From positions 1-44,813 of the IMG/VR virus record IMGVR_UViG_3300037042_004684: DNA of 44,813 nt; one strand, given 5' to 3'. Shown here piece after piece: positions 5,905 to 14,648 of the stretch. The notes under the pieces were generated by a model. That model was given only the letters and a program-made list of their open reading frames with translations. It was not told the DNA's origin and searched no databases. Source of the DNA: a virus. Every line of letters begins with the position of its first letter. Within the stretch, counting starts at the first letter, position 1. The position numbers were made by a program, and so were the translations under genes.

Positions 5905-7395
5905 ATGAAATACCTCCTTCGACTGCTCACTGCATTGTTTTTCTCGGTCGGCGGCGCTCAGGCGCAGTGGACTTACAGCGGGGCCAATATGCCGAACGGC
6001 ATCGGGGCCGTCACCATTATGGGTTTGGACAACACCAACGCCATCGTGCCGCTCAAAATCAATTCGTCCGGTCAACTGATCGTTACCGGAGGCGGCGGTG
6101 GCGGCGGTGGCGGCGGTTCGATCACGCCTTTTGATCCTCAGAGTTTCCGCCTCTCCGACGGCACCAACTGGCAGCAAGCCGCGCTGGATCGCACCACCGC
6201 CGCCGCGCCGTTTGCGTTTCGGCTCTCGGACGGCACCAACTTCATCACGACACTTCCGGTTTCGATTGCTTCATCCGTAGCCGTCACCGGCACGTTTTGG
6301 CAAGCCACCCAGCCCATTTCCGCCGCGTCGCTCCCGCTTCCCGCTGACGCGGCTACGCAGACGACTCTAGCTGCGCTCAACGCCAAAATTCCCGCTGTTG
6401 GCCCAGCCAGCGATGCCGCGTCGCTACCGGTTGTTTTGAGTTTCAAAGAAACCATCGGGCCATTCACGGCGCAATCTACGGGTAACAACTTGCTCACCGC
6501 CGATGGCTCTTGGTTTGACGCTCAGGGAGACAATTCTTTTTCGGTTCAAATCATCGCTTCAGCGGGCATCTCTGCTGGACAGATTATCTTTGAACAGACC
6601 AACGACACCACGAACGCCCCCAACGGCGTGACTTTGGCCGTGGACGAACAAGGCGTCATCAACGCCAACCCCATCACCGCTGCGCTCTCGATTGCCGCCA
6701 GCACCAACCGAATGTTCAAAGGGGCCATCACCGGCAGGTATATTCGAGTCAGAATCTCGACCGCGTTTGTTGGCGGCACGGTTCGGGCAGTGGGGGCTTT
6801 TTCCCCCCTGTCGTATGCCGGTGTGACGCTCAACGTGCAACAGGCCACGGCAGCTTCTCTTGCGGTCACGGCGAGTTTAGCCGCCACGCAAACTCTTTCC
6901 ACGGTCACGACTCTCACGGGCGGCAGCGTAGCAGAAGACTCGGCAACCACAACGAGTCCGCACATTGTTGGCGCGATTGCCCGCACCGCGCTTCCCGCCG
7001 CAACCGTCGTTGCCGGTGATGCGGTGCGTAACACGTCGTCAGTTTCCGGTCAGCTTATCATGAAACCGTTCGCTGTGCGCGAGCTGGACTTTTTTGCCAA
7101 CGTAACCGTTACCACCGCCACCCAAACCGCCATCCGTGCCGCGCAGGCGGCGGGCATCCGGCAAAACGTCACGTCGATTACCTACCAGAACACCAACGCG
7201 GTTACGACAACTCTAACCATTCAGGACGGCAACACTACGTTGATTCAGGTGAGTGTCCCCGCAAGCATGACGGCTCCGGTGCAGCTTCAATTCCCGACGC
7301 CGCTGTTTGGCACCGCCGCGACGGCGCTCAACTACACCGCAGGCACGACCGCAGCAAACATCCTCCTAAACGTCACAGGTTTCAACTCCTACTAA
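5905..7395 (+). CDS. Structural protein with signal peptide, 496 aa
   Basis: Starting at ATG 5905, the N-terminus MKYLLRLLTALFFSVGGAQA is a textbook Sec signal peptide with an AQA cleavage site before Gln21. A ten-residue glycine run (62-71) follows, then two copies of a FRLSDGTNW/FRLSDGTNF segment and beta-rich, Thr/Ala-rich sequence to the end, as in phage fibre or decoration proteins. It lies between terminase and portal, a normal place for head or accessory structural genes, yet a signal peptide there is unexpected. Upstream ATGs (5848, 5887) would bury the signal peptide. The fold is not recognised; surface-exposed virion or secreted protein is inferred. Confidence 0.7.
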   Translation: MKYLLRLLTALFFSVGGAQAQWTYSGANMPNGIGAVTIMGLDNTNAIVPLKINSSGQLIVTGGGGGGGGGGSITPFDPQSFRLSDGTNWQQAALDRTTAAAPFAFRLSDGTNFITTLPVSIASSVAVTGTFWQATQPISAASLPLPADAATQTTLAALNAKIPAVGPASDAASLPVVLSFKETIGPFTAQSTGNNLLTADGSWFDAQGDNSFSVQIIASAGISAGQIIFEQTNDTTNAPNGVTLAVDEQGVINANPITAALSIAASTNRMFKGAITGRYIRVRISTAFVGGTVRAVGAFSPLSYAGVTLNVQQATAASLAVTASLAATQTLSTVTTLTGGSVAEDSATTTSPHIVGAIARTALPAATVVAGDAVRNTSSVSGQLIMKPFAVRELDFFANVTVTTATQTAIRAAQAAGIRQNVTSITYQNTNAVTTTLTIQDGNTTLIQVSVPASMTAPVQLQFPTPLFGTAATALNYTAGTTAANILLNVTGFNSY

Positions 7396-7398
7396 GGC

Positions 7399-7581
7399 AT
7401 GAGCTGGCCAGCGATCACCGTAGAGGCGTCCGATTACGACCCCTTGGTCTTCGGCTGGAATATCCAGTGTCGAATTGTCAGCGCCGACGGAAGCGTCCGC
7501 GCCGGGGTTGAATTTGTTGCTCTGCCCAGCACCGCCACGCCGCAGGAAATACTCGCCGAACTCGCAAAGAAATACCCATGA
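7399..7581 (+). CDS. Hypothetical protein, 60 aa
   Basis: A small acidic protein (SWPAITVEASDYDPLVFGWN at the start) with no transmembrane segment. It begins 3 bp after the secreted structural protein and its stop overlaps the portal start (ATGA at 7578-7581), so it is clearly embedded in the operon. No family recognised. The tight packing and uniform composition support it being real. Confidence 0.65.
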   Translation: MSWPAITVEASDYDPLVFGWNIQCRIVSADGSVRAGVEFVALPSTATPQEILAELAKKYP

Positions 7582-8981
7582 CAGCTCCCACTACCCAAGA
7601 GACGCGGCTTAATTCGTTGAACGATTTGGTTGACCAGACAACCGGGGGTTTTGGTGGGCTTCAGACGCAGACGATTGCCCAGCCTTACACGTTGGCTTTG
7701 GGCAACGCGAGCGTTCCGCTGACGCTTAACCGCATTGTCCTGTCCTACTCTTACATGACGCAGGGTTTGGTTCAAACCTTGGTCGGTCAGCCGGTGGACG
7801 ACGCTTTCCGGGGCGGCTTTGACATCACCACCGACGAGTTGGACGAGAAGGAAATCGCCCAGCTTCAAACGGCGATGAAGTGCTCGCGCAAGCGCGACCG
7901 GGGAAGCCGGTTCAAACGTCCGCTCAGTCCGGGCTCTGCGGCCAGCCTTGGGAACTCGGACATCAAAGTGGCGATGGACGTTTGCAAGTGGGCAAGGCTC
8001 TACGGCGGCTCGGGTCTTATCATCAACACCGACCAAGATTTTCGCACCCCGCTCGACGTGTCAAAGATCACCAAAGACTCGCCGTTGGAGTTTCTGGCGG
8101 CGGATCGGTGGGAGTTGATCCTGAATCAGACCAACATCTACTCGGACCGGAACCCCTGCCCGTTCAACTACTATGGCCTCCCTCTCAACTCAAGTCGTGT
8201 CATTAAAGTGCTGGGTATTGAAGCTCCCTCTTACATCCGTTTGCGTCTTCAAGGTTGGGGGATGTCCGAAATCGAGCGTTGTATTCGCGCCATCAACTCG
8301 TTTGTCAAATTTGAGAACTTGGTTTTCGAGCTTCTGGACGAAGCGAAGATCGACGTGTTCTCCATCATGGGGTTCAACGATTCGCTTCTGACCGACGAGG
8401 GCACCACGAACACGCAACGCCGGGTGGCGCTCGCCAACCGGATGAAGAATTTCCAGAACGCCCTCGTGATGGACAAAGAGGACACTTACCAGCAGAAGCA
8501 GATTTCTTGGTCGGGTCTGGCGGAGATGTGGAACGAAATTCGTCTTAACCTCTCGGCGGATTTGAAAATCCCGATGAACAAGCTGTTCGGCCAATCGGCC
8601 ACGGGGTTTGGCGGCGGGCAGGACGCCATCGAGAATTACAACTCCGTCATCGAGACCGTGCGCTACAACGCCGAACCTGTCGTGAACGAAATTGCCGAGC
8701 TGCGATGCCAACAGCTTTTCGGGTTTGTCCCGGAGGACTTGGGCCTTGCGTGGAAACCGCTCAAGATGCTGGACGGCGTGCAGGAGGAAGAAGTCAAAGC
8801 CAGCAAGCAGACCCGGATTATGGAAATGTTTACGCAGCGTCTTGTCACCGGACAGGAAGCCTCGCGGCTTTTGCGCTCGGAAAAACTTCTCGGCATCAAA
8901 ACCGAAGTCTCCGAAGGCACCCGCGACGTGGACCCGTTGCCCGACGCGCCTGCGGGCAAGGCCGAAAAAAACCGAGAATAA
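7578..8981 (+). CDS. Portal protein (DUF1073-like)
   Basis: A 467-aa protein of the portal family that forms the dodecameric ring at the head vertex through which DNA enters and leaves. Signatures of the DUF1073 portal group are visible: GWGMSEIERCIRAINS near residue 226, and IPMNKLFGQSATGFGGGQDA near residue 333 followed by an ENYNSVIE helix. The C-terminus is charged and variable, as usual. It follows terminase by two genes and directly precedes the Mu F-like head gene, the standard order. Start fixed by ATGA overlap with the 60-aa gene. Confidence 0.92.
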   Translation: MTAPTTQETRLNSLNDLVDQTTGGFGGLQTQTIAQPYTLALGNASVPLTLNRIVLSYSYMTQGLVQTLVGQPVDDAFRGGFDITTDELDEKEIAQLQTAMKCSRKRDRGSRFKRPLSPGSAASLGNSDIKVAMDVCKWARLYGGSGLIINTDQDFRTPLDVSKITKDSPLEFLAADRWELILNQTNIYSDRNPCPFNYYGLPLNSSRVIKVLGIEAPSYIRLRLQGWGMSEIERCIRAINSFVKFENLVFELLDEAKIDVFSIMGFNDSLLTDEGTTNTQRRVALANRMKNFQNALVMDKEDTYQQKQISWSGLAEMWNEIRLNLSADLKIPMNKLFGQSATGFGGGQDAIENYNSVIETVRYNAEPVVNEIAELRCQQLFGFVPEDLGLAWKPLKMLDGVQEEEVKASKQTRIMEMFTQRLVTGQEASRLLRSEKLLGIKTEVSEGTRDVDPLPDAPAGKAEKNRE

Positions 8982-9947
8982 ATGAGAAAGGTTTTGGCCC
9001 CCATAGTTGCCCCGGAGTTTGCCGCTCCCGAGGTTGAGTCCGAGCTAGTCGCCTACTTGGAAGACGTGCTGCTGACTCCGTTAAAAGACGCCTTGGCCGA
9101 ACTTCGGCAAAACTCGGCGGACCCGATTATTGCCGCGCTCAACTCGGGGCAAATCCAGTATCACGACGGGCGGTTTGTCGGAAAGTTCAACGCCGCCATC
9201 AGTCTTGCGTTGCGGACTTTTGGAGCGGTTGCCTCGGGCAACGGGTTTGAGTTGCCGCTTTCCGGCTTGCCTCTGCCGATCCGTCATGCGGTCTCGCAAG
9301 CCAAGGCACAGGCGGAGGAAAAGCACCGCGAACTTTTGTCGCTGTTGGCGTTTCTTTCCACGACGGTTTTGATCGCACCAACGGGTATCGACTTTGGGAA
9401 TACGTTTGACAGTTTTCTTGAGGACTTGCATGAGCAATTCCGTCGGTCGGTTTCTTCAGGGAGAAAAACTCCTCCTTCGGCCCCGTCGGGTATGTCTTCG
9501 CGGCTGGGGGAGGAGTTCACCTCCCGAGTGAGAAAGGCCGCGCAAAATCTTGCCGCCGCCGAAGCCCATGACCTCCGCCTCAAAATCCAGCAAAATCTCT
9601 CTATGGGGGCGAGACGTGACCGGCTTGACGCTATTGTCGAAGCGGAGCGCGGGATTCTTCTCCGTAAAACCCGGATCATCTCTGAAGCTGAGGTTGCGGG
9701 CGTTGTGGCGGATTTTACCAAGTCTCGTTGCGAAGATATGGGGATCACCAGCTACGTTTGGGAAACGATGGGCGACCACAAAGTCCGGCCCACTCGTGGC
9801 GAAGCAAACAACCATCGCGCTCTCGAAGGACGGGAATTCAGTTTTAACAACCCCCCGGTCGTTGATTCTGCCACAGGGCGGCGCTGCAATCCGGGGGAAG
9901 ATTACGGTCCTTGCCGATGCGTGGCTCGTCCGATCCTCATAACATGA
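8982..9947 (+). CDS. Minor head protein (Mu F / SPP1 gp7-like)
   Basis: A 321-aa head morphogenesis protein, a minor capsid component bound near the portal. The diagnostic C-terminal domain is clear at about residues 255-318: YVWETMGDHKVRPTRGEANN, then HRALEGREFSFNNPP and NPGEDYGPCRCVARPI. The N-terminal half is helical. The gene starts directly after the portal stop and its own stop overlaps the next start (ATGA 9944-9947). Two cysteines in GPCRC near the end match the family. Confidence 0.9.
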   Translation: MRKVLAPIVAPEFAAPEVESELVAYLEDVLLTPLKDALAELRQNSADPIIAALNSGQIQYHDGRFVGKFNAAISLALRTFGAVASGNGFELPLSGLPLPIRHAVSQAKAQAEEKHRELLSLLAFLSTTVLIAPTGIDFGNTFDSFLEDLHEQFRRSVSSGRKTPPSAPSGMSSRLGEEFTSRVRKAAQNLAAAEAHDLRLKIQQNLSMGARRDRLDAIVEAERGILLRKTRIISEAEVAGVVADFTKSRCEDMGITSYVWETMGDHKVRPTRGEANNHRALEGREFSFNNPPVVDSATGRRCNPGEDYGPCRCVARPILIT

Positions 9948-11023
9948 AAACCTCCGCGATGGAAGAGCTGGAACTGCATTACGCCGAGAGCGACCGATTT
10001 AACATCGCGGTCGAGTCCAAGACTTTTGACTGCAAATTTATCGAGCCCGGAATTGTTTCCTACCGGGACGTGGGCGGCTCCATCGAGTTGCTGCGAAAAG
10101 AAACGCTCGACCGCTGCATGGCGTCGGTTGTCGGCACTCCGTTGATCGTAAATCACACCCGGATCGACGCTTCAAACCGAATGGAGTTGGAGCACGGAAT
10201 TATTCACGATTGGAGCTACAACGCGGACGACGGTTGGTTCTACGTCAAGGGTTCGGCGGACACGGAAGAATCCAAGTCCCGGATGCGCCGTGGAGAAAAA
10301 CCATCCTGCGGTTACAAAGTGCTTGCGCTGGGGCCGGGGGGTGTGTATCACGGAATTAAATACGATGCTGAAATTTTGGAATTACAGTTCAACCATCTTG
10401 CGATTGTGGATCGCCCCCGCTACGAAGACGCAATTTTTCGTCTGAACTCTTTGGCTCAACAAACTACTCCCATGCTGTTCAAATTTCTAAAACGTCTGGT
10501 CACTCAGGAAAAGAACGCCGAAGGCGCGACCGTTGAAGCCGTCAAAACCGAAAAGCACGACATCACCTCGGAAACCGAGTTTGTGGTGAACGGTGAAAAA
10601 CTCCGGTTGAACCAACTCTTCGACACCTACCTTGCTGAGACCGCCGCCGCTTACAACGCTGGTCCCGAGGACGGCATCGAGGCGGCTGGCAAAGTCATCA
10701 CCTTCGCTGAACTCGCTTCCGCGCACAAAAAGAAACTTGACCGCGAGAACGCGGCTCAAGTTGCCGCCAAGGAAAAAGCCGAAGCTGAAGAGAAGGAAAA
10801 GACCGAACGCGAGAACTCGGAAAAAGCGGCTAAAGAAAAAGCCGATGCGGAGGCCAAGAAAGAAGCCGACGCCGAGCGCGACAACGCCATCAAAGCCGAA
10901 GCCGAAAAGAACGCCGCCGCGTTCAAGACTCTTCAGTCGGCCAACCAAGGAATTTTTGTCGAGGCTCCGACTTCATCCGGCTCTCTTGCCGAGCGCGTCG
11001 CCTTGGGTAAAAAACGCTACTAA
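9944..11023 (+). CDS. Prohead protease with fused scaffold (DUF2213-like)
   Basis: A 359-aa protein. Residues 1-170 match the DUF2213 prohead protease pattern (TPLIVNHTRID, FYVKGSADTEES, PSCGYKVLAL, NHLAIVDRPRYEDAI), which matures the procapsid. Residues about 255-330 are a long Lys/Glu/Ala coiled coil (KEKAEAEEKEKTEREN), as in scaffolding proteins. Start at 9944 chosen for the ATGA overlap rather than an upstream in-frame ATG at 9911. An internal in-frame ATG at 10472 (residue 177, LFKFLKRL) sits exactly at the domain boundary and could give a separate scaffold product. Confidence 0.85.
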   Translation: MKTSAMEELELHYAESDRFNIAVESKTFDCKFIEPGIVSYRDVGGSIELLRKETLDRCMASVVGTPLIVNHTRIDASNRMELEHGIIHDWSYNADDGWFYVKGSADTEESKSRMRRGEKPSCGYKVLALGPGGVYHGIKYDAEILELQFNHLAIVDRPRYEDAIFRLNSLAQQTTPMLFKFLKRLVTQEKNAEGATVEAVKTEKHDITSETEFVVNGEKLRLNQLFDTYLAETAAAYNAGPEDGIEAAGKVITFAELASAHKKKLDRENAAQVAAKEKAEAEEKEKTERENSEKAAKEKADAEAKKEADAERDNAIKAEAEKNAAAFKTLQSANQGIFVEAPTSSGSLAERVALGKKRY

Positions 11024-11052
11024 ATTTCACCTCAGCCTAACCACATCCTACC

Positions 11053-11547
11053 ATGCCGTTCCTCACGCAGTCCATGAATCAGTTCGCGCAAGACCCCATC
11101 TTGGGCCTTGTGAGCATGATCCCGAGCCCCAATGTGGTTTCGGCGGTCATTAACCGTGCCTCTGTTGCCACCACCATCCAAGTCGGAGACGCGGTCAAAC
11201 TGATTGACGACGTATCCGGGGCCATCACGGTTGACCGTTGCTCCGGCCCGACGGACGGCCCGGTGTTTGGCGTCATCGCCTACAACGCACGCAAGAATCT
11301 TTACTCCCCCGGTGACTTGATCGAAGTCGCCGGTCCGGCGAGCTACGTTTACCTCAAGACCTCCGCTGCGGTCGCTCGCGGGGCAAAGGTTACGACCACG
11401 GCTTCGACCACGTCGGAAGACGCCCGCGTCGCCACCGTGTCCGTTCCGGCCACGCAATACGTCACCGGCATCGCCGCTGACAAAGCCTCCGGGGCCAACG
11501 CCCTCATTCGAGTTATCGTCACCCCGTCCCTCAATAGCGGCGTCTAA
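11053..11547 (+). CDS. Head decoration-like protein, 164 aa
   Basis: A 164-aa beta-rich protein between the protease/scaffold and the major capsid gene, the usual place for capsid decoration or stabilisation proteins (DUF2190-like arrangement). The sequence alternates hydrophobic strands with Gly/Thr turns (GDAVKLIDDVSGAITVDRC, FGVIAYNARKNLYSPGDLIE). No Shine-Dalgarno; the leader is C/A-rich. Function inferred from position and composition. Confidence 0.7.
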   Translation: MPFLTQSMNQFAQDPILGLVSMIPSPNVVSAVINRASVATTIQVGDAVKLIDDVSGAITVDRCSGPTDGPVFGVIAYNARKNLYSPGDLIEVAGPASYVYLKTSAAVARGAKVTTTASTTSEDARVATVSVPATQYVTGIAADKASGANALIRVIVTPSLNSGV

Positions 11548-11567
11548 ACCCAGCAAAACCAATTCTT

Positions 11568-12701
11568 ATGAAAAGCGTCCTCTTCCGCCCCACGGGCAAA
11601 TTCGATTCGGCTGGCGTAGAAATCCGCGAGCCGATGTTCCTCTCCAACCGCCAGACGGCGGGCAAGTCGCTCTATCAAAACGGCGACCGCAACAACGCTC
11701 TCGACGTGCGCTACAACGCCGCCGCCGCGTCCGCCGAGAACGCCTCGGGCTACCAAATCTTGATCGACACGATGACGTTCATCAAGCAACAGCAGTCCAC
11801 GCAGTCGTTCTACGACTTGGGCGGCAAGAAGCCTTCGGACTTCATTCCGGTTGCTGTTGGTGATGGTTCGTGGGCCGGTAGCATCCTGACCCGCCGCACC
11901 TACCAGAACACGGGCGACTTTGAAGCCGCTCTGGTGCGCCAAGGTTCCAACAACAACCGCATCACGCAGACCGACGTTGCGATGGACTCTGTCACGCTCG
12001 ACACGTTCATCTTCAACGACGGCGTCACCTACTCGCTCGCCGAAATCGAGCAAGCATTGGTCGCGTCGAATTGGGACATCATCTCGTCCAAGCACGAGGC
12101 CCGTTTGACCAAGTGGCAGCTCGGCATCCAAGCCGTTGCGTTCTTGGGCACGCGCTCCGGCAGCATGGAAGGTCTGTTCAACAACACCCAGACCAACATC
12201 AACACCTCGTTGATTACCTCCCCGATTTACGGTCTGAACGCGGCGAACTTCAACACGTTCGTCTCGACCCTGATCCAGACGTATTTCGCCAACTCCAACT
12301 CGACCAAGTTGCCCACGCATTTCGTCATCCCGATGTCCGATTACCTCGGTCTTGCGGGCGCGTTGGTCCCCGGTTCCGCTGGCACCTTCCCGGTCCCAAT
12401 GCTGACCTACTTGGAGAACGTCTTCAAGACCGCCACCAAGAACCCGAACTTCGTGATCGAGGGCAACGCTTACGCCGACGCCAGCAACTCGAACACGCTT
12501 CGCGGCATCAACAAGTTCACCTACGCGCTCTATCGCTACGACGAGAAATCGCTGCGGATGGACATCCCCGTGGACTTCACCGTCACCCAACCTCAGACCA
12601 TCAACAACTGGCAGTTCGAGGACGTAGCCTACGCCCAAATGACCGGCGTTGGTTTCTACAAGCCACTCGAAACCCTCCTGTTCCAATACAACGGCGCTTA
12701 A
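11568..12701 (+). CDS. Major capsid protein (DUF2184-like)
   Basis: A 377-aa protein in the standard place for the major capsid protein, of HK97-fold family size. Segments such as VAVGDGSWAGSILTRRTYQN, FIPVAVGD, THFVIPMSDYLGLAG and VDFTVTQPQTINNWQFEDVA resemble the DUF2184 capsid group. It is encoded in a highly codon-biased, GC-rich stretch, as expected of a very highly expressed gene. No Shine-Dalgarno precedes the ATG (leader CAAAACCAATTCTT). It should form the icosahedral shell cut by the DUF2213 protease or assembled on its scaffold. Confidence 0.88.
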   Translation: MKSVLFRPTGKFDSAGVEIREPMFLSNRQTAGKSLYQNGDRNNALDVRYNAAAASAENASGYQILIDTMTFIKQQQSTQSFYDLGGKKPSDFIPVAVGDGSWAGSILTRRTYQNTGDFEAALVRQGSNNNRITQTDVAMDSVTLDTFIFNDGVTYSLAEIEQALVASNWDIISSKHEARLTKWQLGIQAVAFLGTRSGSMEGLFNNTQTNINTSLITSPIYGLNAANFNTFVSTLIQTYFANSNSTKLPTHFVIPMSDYLGLAGALVPGSAGTFPVPMLTYLENVFKTATKNPNFVIEGNAYADASNSNTLRGINKFTYALYRYDEKSLRMDIPVDFTVTQPQTINNWQFEDVAYAQMTGVGFYKPLETLLFQYNGA

Positions 12702-12705
12702 TCCC

Positions 12706-13050
12706 ATGCCCTCCCCTGAATCCACCGACATCCGGGTCTATAACCGTAGTTCCCGTCGTTCGTTCACGCACGGCAAATACGTCCTTGCCCCCAGCTCCTT
12801 CCTCACCGTCCCGGAGGAGCTGGGTAAAGCGTGGCTTGAAGGCTACCCAAAAGAGATTGTTGACGCCGGGGTTGCCCAAGCCGAAATCGGCGGGGCTCAA
12901 GCCGAAATCGCCAAGCTGAGAGAGACCGTGGCCGAGCTGGAGGCTAAGAAAGTCCCAGCCAAAGTTGCGGCGCAAATCGAGGCCAAGGACAAGGAAATCG
13001 CGGACCTTCGCGCTCAGTTGGAAGCCGCGAAGAAAGCAGAGCTGACCTAA
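12706..13050 (+). CDS. Hypothetical coiled-coil head protein, 114 aa
   Basis: Starting at ATG 12706, 4 bp after the capsid stop, the protein has a small N-terminal domain (TDIRVYNRSSRRSFTHG, SFLTVPEELGKAWLEGYP) and a C-terminal coiled coil (IAKLRETVAELEAKK, DKEIADLRAQLEAAKK) from about residue 60 on. An upstream in-frame extension lies inside the capsid gene and is rejected. Similar short proteins lie between capsid and connector genes in many phages; the role is unknown. Confidence 0.7.
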   Translation: MPSPESTDIRVYNRSSRRSFTHGKYVLAPSSFLTVPEELGKAWLEGYPKEIVDAGVAQAEIGGAQAEIAKLRETVAELEAKKVPAKVAAQIEAKDKEIADLRAQLEAAKKAELT

Positions 13051-13057
13051 TGATCCC

Positions 13058-13756
13058 GTGGCGTATCTCCTACCCACCATTGCGGATTTCAAAACGCAGT
13101 TCTTACGGGACTTCCCGTATGCCACTCCGCTCGTAAAGAGCGGAGTGGTTGGGGCCGGGGCTACGGTAGCCGTCAACAACGCGGGGAGCGTAGTCTCCCC
13201 GGTTATTGTCGTTCCCGGATCGGGGTTGCCGTCTCTGGTGACTCCTGTGATTTACGGCGGAGGCGGCGTCGGAGCCGCGCTGACCGCCACCGTGACCGGG
13301 GGAGTGCTGACGGCTTTGGTCGTCTCTAACCCCGGCGTCGGCTACACCACCGCGCCGTTTGTTTACCTCCCGCTCGCGGGGGACAACACGGATATGTCCA
13401 AGGTGACGGACGGCGATTTGGCCAAGAGTTTTACCTTGGCCACGGCGTTTAACATCACCCAAGCCCTGCTAGGATCGCAGGCGGCGTTTACCTACGCCTA
13501 CAACCTCCTCTCGGCGCATTATCTGTGCGAGAACGTGCTGGCGGGCAGTAGCGGGCTCTCGGGCAAAGCCGAGTGGCTGACCAAGAGCAAAGGCGTCGGC
13601 AACGTCCGCGAGGTTTACGACATCCCGAAGCGTGTGCTCAACTCGCCCTATTTGTCCAAGCTGTCGAAGACGATTTACGGAGCGCAGTTCTTGGAGCTAA
13701 TGGCTCCGCAGTTGGTCGGAAACATTGTCCACGCCCAAGGCACTACGCAGGCATGA
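13058..13756 (+). CDS. Head-tail connector (DUF4054-like) with inserted beta domain
   Basis: A 232-aa protein with GTG start. Residues 1-25 (YLLPTIADFKTQFLRDFP) and about 110-232 (helical, with FNITQALLGSQAAFTYAYNL and LLSAHYLCENVLAG) resemble head-closure connectors of the DUF4054 group. In between, residues about 26-105 form a Gly/Val-rich beta segment ending NPGVGYTTAPFVYLPL, typical of small beta-sandwich modules in phage and surface proteins. This looks like an insertion into a connector and is unusual. The stop overlaps the next start (ATGA 13753-13756). Confidence 0.72.
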   Translation: MAYLLPTIADFKTQFLRDFPYATPLVKSGVVGAGATVAVNNAGSVVSPVIVVPGSGLPSLVTPVIYGGGGVGAALTATVTGGVLTALVVSNPGVGYTTAPFVYLPLAGDNTDMSKVTDGDLAKSFTLATAFNITQALLGSQAAFTYAYNLLSAHYLCENVLAGSSGLSGKAEWLTKSKGVGNVREVYDIPKRVLNSPYLSKLSKTIYGAQFLELMAPQLVGNIVHAQGTTQA

Positions 13757-14253
13757 TTTCGGCTACGCTCTACCCAAAAGCGAACACCGTCCTGCTTAAC
13801 AAAGCCGGTCTTACCCGGCTGCGAAAACAGCTCCCAGACTTGAAAAAGCTGCGGGCCGAAGTCGGTCTTTTTGCGGATCGTTCCGCCCGCGATAACCGCC
13901 ACAAAGGGCCGGGAGTCACCGTCACCAACCCCGAGGTAGGCTTTGAACACGAGTTCGGCAACCCGGTCGCGGCTTTGCCACAACGGTCGTTCCTCTTCAT
14001 GCCTCTGGTCGGGCACATGAGTCTTGCCGGAATCAACTGGATCAAATTGCTCCGAACCTCGGGGGTAAAAAGAACGCTGGGGGTTCTTGGAAAAATCGGC
14101 GTTGAGACGGTCGAGGAGGCTTTCAATACCGGGGGTTTTGGCAAATGGCCCGCGTTGTCCACGTTTACCGTTCAGCGCAAAGTGATGAACAAAAACGTAA
14201 TTTTAACCGAGACCGAGCAACTGAGAGCGGCAGTTGAATTCCGAGTGATATGA
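13753..14253 (+). CDS. Virion morphogenesis / tail completion protein, 166 aa
   Basis: Start ATG 13753 fixed by overlap with the connector stop. The segment VGFEHEFGNPVAALPQRSFL (residues about 57-76) matches the 'EFG-x-PARPF' signature of Mu gpG-like or HK97 gp10-like proteins that complete the head-tail joint. The C-terminal helix ends with a TEQLRAAVEFRVI strand that is typical (T-x-L-R-xSI-xYRV in the family). Part of the compact connector block 13058-15135. Confidence 0.75.
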   Translation: MISATLYPKANTVLLNKAGLTRLRKQLPDLKKLRAEVGLFADRSARDNRHKGPGVTVTNPEVGFEHEFGNPVAALPQRSFLFMPLVGHMSLAGINWIKLLRTSGVKRTLGVLGKIGVETVEEAFNTGGFGKWPALSTFTVQRKVMNKNVILTETEQLRAAVEFRVI

Positions 14254-14648
14254 TCGCGCACCTCGGCATAGTTTCCGCCAATTCTAGGCCCGCGTTCGCG
14301 CTGGGAGTCCCGTCCATGCGTCAAACGCTGTTGGGTTGGATGCAGAAATTGATTTTGGTCCGGGTGCAGAAGACCGTAAAAGACTTTGAAGAAATCGAGG
14401 CTTTTACCGAAATGGTATGCTCCGGGGTGATACAGCCTTTCTCCGCGCAGGAAGTGTCTCTTTTGCCCGAGGGGCAACGCTCTTGGCGATGGTCGTGGCT
14501 TCACACCACTCCCGACGTGGCGCTTCGCACCGACGAGGTTTTCAAAATCGCCGGGATTCAATACCGGGTAAAAGGTAAAACCGATTACTCTGACTACGGC
14601 ATGATCGACTATCACCTCGTCCAAGACTACGATGGCGGAAATCTCTAA
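14250..14648 (+). CDS. Head-tail joining protein, 132 aa
   Basis: A 132-aa protein coupled to its upstream neighbour by an ATGA overlap (14250-14253) and overlapping its downstream neighbour by 17 bp. Residues about 60-125 have a beta-barrel-like pattern (AQEVSLLPEGQRSWRWSWLH, TDEVFKIAGIQYRVKGKTDY), as in phage head-closure or neck proteins. No specific family claimed. Position between gp10-like and neck terminator supports a connector role. Confidence 0.65.
   Translation: MIAHLGIVSANSRPAFALGVPSMRQTLLGWMQKLILVRVQKTVKDFEEIEAFTEMVCSGVIQPFSAQEVSLLPEGQRSWRWSWLHTTPDVALRTDEVFKIAGIQYRVKGKTDYSDYGMIDYHLVQDYDGGNL

Noticed and set aside
4926-5930. 334-aa minus-strand frame opposite terL
   Set aside because: Antisense shadow; terL has clear Walker and nuclease motifs.
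11544-12731. 395-aa minus-strand frame opposite the capsid gene
   Set aside because: Antisense shadow of the major capsid gene; Val/Gly/Arg-rich without a fold signature.
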